A DNA stretch of 64,000 nt. It comes from Margaritispora aquatica (Eukaryota; Ascomycota; Leotiomycetes; Helotiales; Discinellaceae). Position 1 is the first letter of the stretch, and each line of letters opens with the position of its first letter. Both the position numbers and the translations under genes were made by a program. Below the pieces are notes generated by a model that saw only the letters and a list, made by a program, of their open reading frames with translations, ran no database searches and had not been told where the DNA came from. This document shows positions 57,537-64,000 of the stretch, in pieces. The stretch covers positions 2,076,167 to 2,140,166 of the forward strand of contig VJWN01000007.1 in NCBI GenBank assembly GCA_007644065.1. The letters run 5' to 3'.

Positions 57537-57608
57537 AGCAGGATAGCGCAGCGGCAGCGCGCTGAGCTCATAACCCAGAGGTCCCTGGATCAAGACCAGG
57601 TCATGCTA
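57537..57608 (+). tRNA. Initiator tRNA-Met (CAU), with stem mismatches
   Basis: A 72-base cloverleaf. It has acceptor agcagga with tcatgct, D stem gcgc/gcgc, anticodon loop CTCATAA (CAU), T arm cctgg-atcaaga-ccagg and a terminal discriminator A. The A1:U72 pair and A54/A60 in the T loop are hallmarks of eukaryotic initiator tRNA. A pyrimidine-rich T run (tctttttttc, from about 57623) follows as a Pol III terminator. Two pairs are broken: G5 against A68 in the acceptor stem, and A30 against C40 inside the three G:C pairs of the anticodon stem that initiators usually have. It may be functional or a decaying copy. Confidence 0.75.
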
Positions 57609-59753
57609 GTATCTGTTTCAAATCTTTTTTTCTTCTCAATCGCTTAAACGAGAATATTTTGCCGCTTTTTTGACCCTACAGAGGATGGAAAGGAAGTGTT
57701 GATATGTCTTTTTTGTATATCTGGCTTGTGTTTGGAGCGTTGAATTGGCTCCTCCTTTCGGCTCGCTTCGAGGAGTTCGCGGCCTATGTGTTCTCACTCG
57801 ATCTACCTTTCTCGAATTCTCTTTTGTTACATCTCAGATGCATAGGATCAGTGGATTTGAGTAGCTGGGTCTAAACTCTACATTTCTCTCTCGGTTTCAA
57901 TGCTAGACTCTTGACACTTGATCTCACATTGACACACCAAGAAACACCACGCTGGCTGTCATTTCAAAAGAGCAGAAGTGGATCGTATCTTTGGCATTAC
58001 ACTAATCGCCATTTTTCATTTATGAACAGTGGGGCCTGTTCGGTCTTACTGTGCCAGGGAATGTAGGTCTAGCTATTGTATATAGCACCTGCTAGTAGGA
58101 AGTCGCTACTGTGCTATTTTTGGGCAATTTCAAGAATTCTTAGATTTAGAATTATTTACCACTCGAAATCTCAGTCTTGCTATATGGATCTCGAAGTACA
58201 TGGTATAAGCCGAAACAGGTCAGGTTTGGTCGTAGAGACTAACTACGTTACATATCCAATTTATTGAGAAATCTTCAAGAACGCACGGTGTCAAGATATC
58301 AACTTCAAATTCCCATTTGAGAAAATATATCCATTAACATGTCCAGAAATCAGTATCCATCTTTGATCAGAGCGACAGTTCACAATCATCAATCAGTAAG
58401 ACAGTAGTAACCACGATAACCAGAACACCTTCGCTGTTTGCTTGATCTCATGAATATTCGTTAGCAATATAGCAAATACAGCCAGCTACCGAATTATCGA
58501 ATCCATGCACAAAATCCTCGCTTACCAGGAACCAACGAATAGCTTTTGAGCTCACATGCATATCCATCGAATATCACACTATCACATTGTCACACCAGCT
58601 CATTTGTGTTTCGATTATATAGCCTCTCTCACGATGTCTATCCTCCTGAATCCATCATCCCTACCAAGTCACCCAACCAACTGAACCACCAAATCAAACC
58701 AACCAACCTACGAGCGAACCCAGTCCAGGAAACCCAACACAGCAGCAAAACCAAACCAAACCAAACCAGCCAACGAACCAAAGAAAATCAAAAACCACCA
58801 ACCCAACCCAACCCGCTCCGCTCGTTCCACAGACCCACCTACCGCCCACCTCACACAAACGAAACAAAACAAAGCCCCCCCCCCAAAAGCGAGAAGCAGC
58901 CCAAGCCAAAACCCAAGAACAACGGGAGCGGCGTATTCGCAGCACCACAACAGGCATCCCAAAGCGAGGCGAGGCGAGGGGCAGACAGCTAGACACGGAT
59001 TAGGTAAGCAGCGAGCGATTGGTCGACTCGGTTAGCCGTCAAAGTACGATGTGCATCAGAGAAGCAGAATCAGAAACATAAACCAAAAAGAACCCTCACG
59101 GAGATAATTTTTAAAGGGGGGAGAGCTAAGGTGGGAGGCGCATTTTAAATTGCTATGATTCTCTTTGGGCTTGGGATGTTGGTTGGTGTATTTTTTGTTT
59201 GTTTGTTTGTTTGCTTTTTGATTTGTTCGTTCGTTCGTTCGTTCGTTCATTCATTCATTCGGGGAATTCGAGCGGACATAAGACTGCTGTACCTAAGGTA
59301 GTGTGGTGAAGTAGTTCTCTGTATTGTTACTGTATGGTATGACATAAAAGCTGTGTGGTGGTACTGATGTCTTTTTGGATGCTCGTTTGAGAAATCCGAG
59401 ACATGAATAAATTTACGGAAGGCACTGAAATGAGATTGCTTCCCGTCCTCGAGGCGCAAAATAGAGGGCTCGATGAAAGCAAGTGACAGCGAACAGTAAG
59501 TCGAGAAGAAGTAAGAACCACTGCATAGGGTATATGATTAAATTATATAAACCCGATAGGACTATGTACCATATAAAGCGTAGCGTAAGAGCATTAGTGG
59601 CTCGCTCTGTAAAATCGATGTAAAACCATACACAAAACATACAATCATAAGTCATGGTTGCCTTTCCTTCCCCCCATTCCATTTTGCCCCACCGATTCCC
59701 TACCATGCCATTTCATCCAATATACTCGGTCTCAACTCAACCAAGACAGCTCT
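57609..59753. other. 2.1-kb intergenic region, low complexity
   Basis: Holds the tRNA terminator, then A/C-rich simple sequence (AACCA units at 58680-58800, a C9 run near 58868) and the tetranucleotide block 59195-59260. No supported gene. The A/C-rich leader-like stretch does not precede an identified start codon. Confidence 0.5.
59195..59260. repeat. (GTTT)n-(GTTC)n-(ATTC)n compound microsatellite
   Basis: Four GTTT units, a short break, then at least five GTTC units and three ATTC units in succession. Confidence 0.95.
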
Positions 59754-61558
59754 TCAAGCCCTCTTGCCCTCCTTCTCTAACTCCTTCATCCGCTTCTCTT
59801 CCTCACCCACACGATCCCTCAACCCCTCTCCTCTCAAGCTAGAAACACCCCTTCTCACAACTCCGCTCCTCAAGCCCCTCATGTCGCGCTCGTAAACACA
59901 ATTAACCACCATCAAGCTGACCACGAAAATCCACACATCCCCACCCCGAACGCCCTTCCACCACCCACGCTTCCGGCCCACCTTCCAAGCACTGTCCAAG
60001 CTCGCGCGGACACTATACATGAACTCGCCGCGAGCCTGCTTCCTAACAACGAAGCCCCACAAACCGCCGAGCATGCCGCCTAGGAAGAAGCGCTGTGTGG
60101 CGAGCACGTGTTTAGGCAAGAAGGATTGAAAGAGACAGATGGATGCCCAGGAGGTGCCAATGGCGCCGGAGGTGAATGTTGCGTAGCGGAGGATGCGCGC
60201 CGCGAGAGAGTTGAGCGATGTTAAGGGTGAGGAGTAGAATTTCTTGTATGAAGGAAGAGAGAGGATCGTGAAGATTATGGTGAAAAAGCGAGTTAGGGGT
60301 GGGAAGGAGCGGAGGTAGTAAGTAAGATATGTGCGTGTACATGAGGGATCGGATGGATGGAGTGTTGCGCAGGTTAGGGAGGTTATTAGAGGGTGGGCGG
60401 GCGATGTTATAGCTGAGATGGCTGAGAGTGATGGTGGTAATGTTGGTGTGTTAGGAAAGAGAATTGGTGAGACGAAGGGTCTAGATTTGTTAGTATTGAG
60501 TATAGCGATGGGAGAGATAAACGTACGGATAATTGAGCTTGGCCATTTGAGCAAGATTATCGACAATGGTATATCGACCTGGCCAAGAGAGACCAGCTGG
60601 GTAGCCATCCGGCCGCTGTTGAATATACTCTGGTGAGTTCTTCAGAATGAAGTCTCCGTATGCCTAGAAAATCAGTCAGAATTACTTACATCATTTTGAT
60701 GTACAACCATACCGTTGGAAAACAATCCCTGTCGAAAACAAAGGCATGCAATAACTGCCCGCTCGTAATGGGAAATATAAGCCAACTACCCCACCACCAA
60801 GGCCTCTCCCACGCACTACCCCTCGGGCCCCAAATCCAGCCCTCATCCTCCGCCAGGTTATACGCAAACTCTGCGGCTCTGCTCAACGCATAAATGGCGA
60901 TCGTCGTCCTCAGTTGATCTGCAGGATACACAGCTAGCATGAACCCAGCCAATGAAGCCCCTATCGCAGGCGCAAGAGACGACGTCAGAGTCTGCGTCGT
61001 GCGTTTGTTCCTCTGTCTGAACGGTCGAGCTTCCGGTGCTAATAGGTGCGCGCGAAGTCGTGAGAAGAAGCGAAATAGGATGCGATGAAAGAGCAGGATC
61101 GCGGACAGAGAGAGGGGCAGTCGAATCGATTGTGATCTCCAAAACGGTCCTTTCCTCTCTCTACTCACGCGTTAGCACTGTTATACGGAATAAACACGTC
61201 TCCTTCGCAGAAAAACTAACCTCTCACCACCCAGAAACCGCTGCTTGATCACAGCCCACGCCTTGAGCGCCGCGCTCGTCGTGAGAAATACCCTCAAACT
61301 CGCCCTCACAGCCGCAGCATTATAGTCATCCCGCCCAGGCCTCTCAACTAACTTCCCGACTTTCGCGACACTCGGCGCATTCCTCTTGAGCACCTTGGAC
61401 CGCGATATTATGTACTTGTGCAGTGTTTCGTATTCCTTCGCAGAGATGGTATATCGGAGCGTGTTGCGGAGGATGGGATCTGCTGTCGCTTTGGCATTCT
61501 GAGGCAGGGATTTGGGGGAAGATGACGACGGCGGACCTGCAGTCGATGAGGATGCCAT
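59754..61558 (-). CDS. TMEM135-like multi-pass membrane protein
   Basis: Four exons: 61558-61228, 61158-60713, 60663-60527 and 60480-59754 give 546 residues. Donors are GTGAGA, GTATGG and GTACGT. Family features are an N-terminal soluble segment (EYETLHKYIISRSKVLKRN), the paired hydrophobic TLTSSLAPAIGASLAGFMLA, the conserved aromatic-rich WERPWWWGSWLIFPITSGQL, the YGDFILKNSPEYIQQRPDGYP motif, and a second hydrophobic half with RFFLGGMLGGLWGFVV. These match the duplicated, Tim17-related TMEM135/PMP52 family of peroxisomal and mitochondrial-associated membrane proteins. I chose ATG 61558; the upstream in-frame codon is GTG. The final acidic/basic tail is disordered. Confidence 0.85.
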
Positions 61559-62041
61559 TTTTGGATCCTTGGAAACTGTTTTGATCACATTCGAAGGTGG
61601 TGCGTGATGGAGATTGTATTTAGAGTTTGCTTAAAGTGCTTTGTTGAGAGCATGTGTAAAATGACCTCGGTCGAGCTGGGAGCCAATCATATTTCATGAT
61701 TCACTACAAGCGAGCTGGAAAGGGGTATGATTGTTGACATATATGTGCTTTGGGAATGTCAACTTCGCATTGGTTCACACAGTGACTGAATCTTAATCTA
61801 CACTTCAGGTACATTTGCAAGCATAATTACGAGGTTTTGTAAAGGTCAAAGTTGATGCTTACAAATTAATCAATTACTAAAGTTGAAGTTAAAAAATCAT
61901 CCAGATGATAATGCTACCATCCATCAAGGTTAACCATTAAAAGTTATACATAACCAAATACTCCTGAACGGCGAGCAAGCCACCAGAATCTATACACCTT
62001 CAACTCCGCTCGTCAATCAATCCCTACGTTATTGGCTCGAT
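61559..62041. other. Intergenic
   Basis: Promoter side of the TMEM135-like gene and the 3' UTR of the LRR gene (both minus). AT-rich, no other feature seen. Confidence 0.45.
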
Positions 62042-64000
62042 TCAATCAACATCTGTAGGACTTGTAGTCCCATTAACTGGGATCCTGTCCCTTAACCAAG
62101 AAAGAGTTGCTTCTGTTCCCTTTTCCAATACCGTATGTTTTGGGACCCTGAATCTATTCCCACTCACATCTAGCCTCTGTAGCCCGCCTGGTCCTCCAAG
62201 TAGCCCAATTCGAGCATTCAAGCTATTGATATCATTAGAACTGCAATCCACAACATGCAGGCCTTTGATAGACTCCGGAGATAGTTCTCTGATGGTATTA
62301 TGAGAGGCTAAGAGTGTGACTAGGTTCGGAAAATGTGGCTTGAGGCTCGGTAAGGATGTTAGGCGATTAAAGCTAATGTCTAATCGTTCAAGACTTGGCG
62401 CTTTCAATCGCTGTATCAGTGGCTGCAGAGAATTGAAAGTGTTGGAGCTGAGATTGAGTTCCTTTAATACTGGGAGGTCAAGGTCGTCTCTCAAAAAGGT
62501 ATCGCTGTTTAGCTCGTTGTGTGATATGTTCAATATTGTCAACGTGGCAGCAAAAAATGCAATCCCACTGGGTATTTCCTTGAACAGGTTGTGATGAAGT
62601 TCTACAACCTTGATTTGGTTGAACTGGGCTACATCTGCGGCAGCGACTGGATTTAAGGAGAAGGATTGTGTCCCAGAGCGATCTAAGATACCTCCAACTT
62701 TAACCTGCCAATCAGATGAACCCGGTCGCTGAGGTGATATTGGAGATACAGGAGCAGAGTAGAAGGCGCCATCATGTTCAATGTCCTTGTTATGAGGTTC
62801 TTCTTCTGGTTCCATCCTCGCCTTCAACGCACGTTTCAAGTCCTGGGTCGTCATTCCCGAGAACTTTTTATCCCTCAGCGGATTTCCACTAACACGAAGG
62901 ACTTCCAAATTTTCCATCGCTCCGATGCGGTCGTCTAAAATCCTGAGATTGTTGCCATTGAAATCAGCATTCTTCAATTTGCTGAGGGTGGTGAAGCCCT
63001 CTGGGATTGTATCAATATTGTTATCTTCGGCTGCAATCGTGATAAGTGCCGTCCACGCTTCGAGGCTGGGAAGCTTAGTGATTCTATTACAAGAGCAGCT
63101 AAGTTGACGAAGAGCTGGAAACTTCAATGTATCGGAGAGAGTGAGACTTGTAAGCGCGTTTGCAGTGACGTCTAGGATTTGAAGCCCAGGTAGCTCATCC
63201 ACTTCCTCAGCCACAAGCGAGCCGGAAAGGTTATTCTTGGCTGCAAATATCTCTGCTAATGGTAATCTGCGCAGAGTCTCGAAGGGCAAAGACTTGAACT
63301 TGTTCTCCGTAATATTTAGCACGCGCAGCCTCACGAGATCAGCTAGTGCATCCGGTAACAGTGTCAAAGCATTACGCTGTAAATCAAGAGTTTCGAGGCT
63401 AGAAAGGTTCGTGATACTATCGCACACAGGGCCCGCAAGGCCATTCCCTGCCATTTTAAGCTCGCGGAGTGATCTAAGCTGTGAGATGATTTGAAAGCAA
63501 TCATTGCCGAGTTTGTTGTTTGACTGCGTATATATCAGAAATTGTTTGGCCCTAGAGCATGGAGAAACTTACAAGATTCAAGGTAGTAAGTAGTTGCAAC
63601 CTTCGCAAGCCAATAGGCACAGACGTAAGAACATTGCCATGCAGATCCAGTGATTCCAATCCTGCCCAGTGTTAGAGACTTCTACATATCATTATGGGCG
63701 CACGCAGAGCGATAACTTACCACCAAATTGATTGCCTTGAGCATCATCGTCATCTGTGACTTCTTTTGGATCCATGTCGGGGAAAACAGAATCTGGAATG
63801 GTCTCAAGCTCATTATCAGCAGCAATGAACCTTGTCAAATCAACCGATTCGGCCCAGGTACCATCTGATGCACCTATCGACTCCAGATTGTACATGTTCA
63901 TAACTTCTTCTGGGATCTCTTTGAATCCCATAGCTGCAATGTTCAAGCGGCCGTCAGTCCGAGCGGACTGGATACGTTTTCGCAAAAGTCCTTTTGCACC
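62042..64000 (-). CDS. Leucine-rich-repeat protein, LRRC40-like (5' end off window)
   Basis: Three visible exons: the open frame entering at 64000 to 63721, then 63661-63573 and 63523-62042. GTAAGT donors and in-phase acceptors give at least 616 residues. The frame is open at the right edge (GAKGLLRKRIQSARTDGRLN), so the N-terminus is missing. Repeats of the LxxLxLxxNxLxxLP type run through the length (LESLDLHGNVLTSVP, LETLDLQRNALTLLP, LRVLNITENKFKSLP, LKELNLSSNTFNSL, LERLDISFNRLTSLP). An acidic/Ser-Pro insert near the middle (EEEPHNKDIEHDGAFYSAPV) splits the array. This is a scaffold-type LRR protein; the LRRC40 relation is from the overall layout and not proven. Confidence 0.8.

Noticed and set aside
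58546..58996. Frames over the A/C-rich stretch (148 residues plus, 100 minus)
   Set aside because: Composition is simple repeat (AACCA and C runs); the translation is low complexity with no start context or homologous features.
1..64000. CRISPR arrays, prophage or bacterial operons
   Set aside because: Eukaryotic introns and gene families throughout; no direct-repeat/spacer pattern.

Overview
The window is nuclear DNA of a filamentous ascomycete, most likely a member of the Leotiomycetes (Helotiales). The grounds are: short GT-AG introns (about 45-135 nt) with CTAAC/CTGAC-like branch points; a dispersed 5S rRNA gene; fungal families (RON1-type NDT80 factor, L-galactonate dehydratase, fungal TMEM135, fungal NLR); and many AGGTAGGTA tetranucleotide tracts. 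The genus is an inference. Exon boundaries below were worked out by hand from splice signals, reading-frame phase and family conservation.

Region 1 (1-6.8 kb) is part of an N-acetylglucosamine catabolic cluster: an NDT80/RON1-like regulator (cut by the left edge), a hexokinase-family GlcNAc kinase and, divergent from it, glucosamine-6-phosphate deaminase. Region 2 (6.8-14.9 kb) is repeat-rich intergenic DNA around one gene for an uncharacterised membrane-anchored protein. Region 3 (14.9-25 kb) is accessory: a broken NLR gene (alpha/beta-hydrolase, NACHT, ankyrin repeats) with an in-frame stop and a frameshift, an AT-rich gene-free stretch, an intronless GNAT acetyltransferase, an uncharacterised protein with a PD-(D/E)XK-like core, and a variant 5S rRNA gene.

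Region 4 (25-41 kb) is metabolic: a membrane-anchored spermidine-synthase-like methyltransferase, L-galactonate dehydratase (D-galacturonate pathway), a membrane zinc-ribbon protein, a 2-hydroxyacid dehydrogenase, xanthine phosphoribosyltransferase, a lactonase-type metallo-beta-lactamase divergent from it, and a single-pass membrane protein with a Cys-containing ectodomain. About 4.3 kb without recognisable genes follows.

Region 5 (45-64 kb) is mostly housekeeping: a chromosomal/kinetochore-like protein with GLRRSP repeats, an oxidoreductase-like mitochondrial protein, DPM3, ribosomal protein eL13, a SmgGDS-like armadillo protein, an initiator-tRNA-Met-like gene, a TMEM135-like protein and a leucine-rich-repeat protein cut by the right edge. 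The exception is the locus at 52.6-53.5 kb, where four Cys-rich CxxC modules lie in three different reading frames.

The strongest functional grouping is the GlcNAc cluster. The strongest oddities are the decayed NLR next to the PD-(D/E)XK protein, and the frame-scrambled Cys-module locus.
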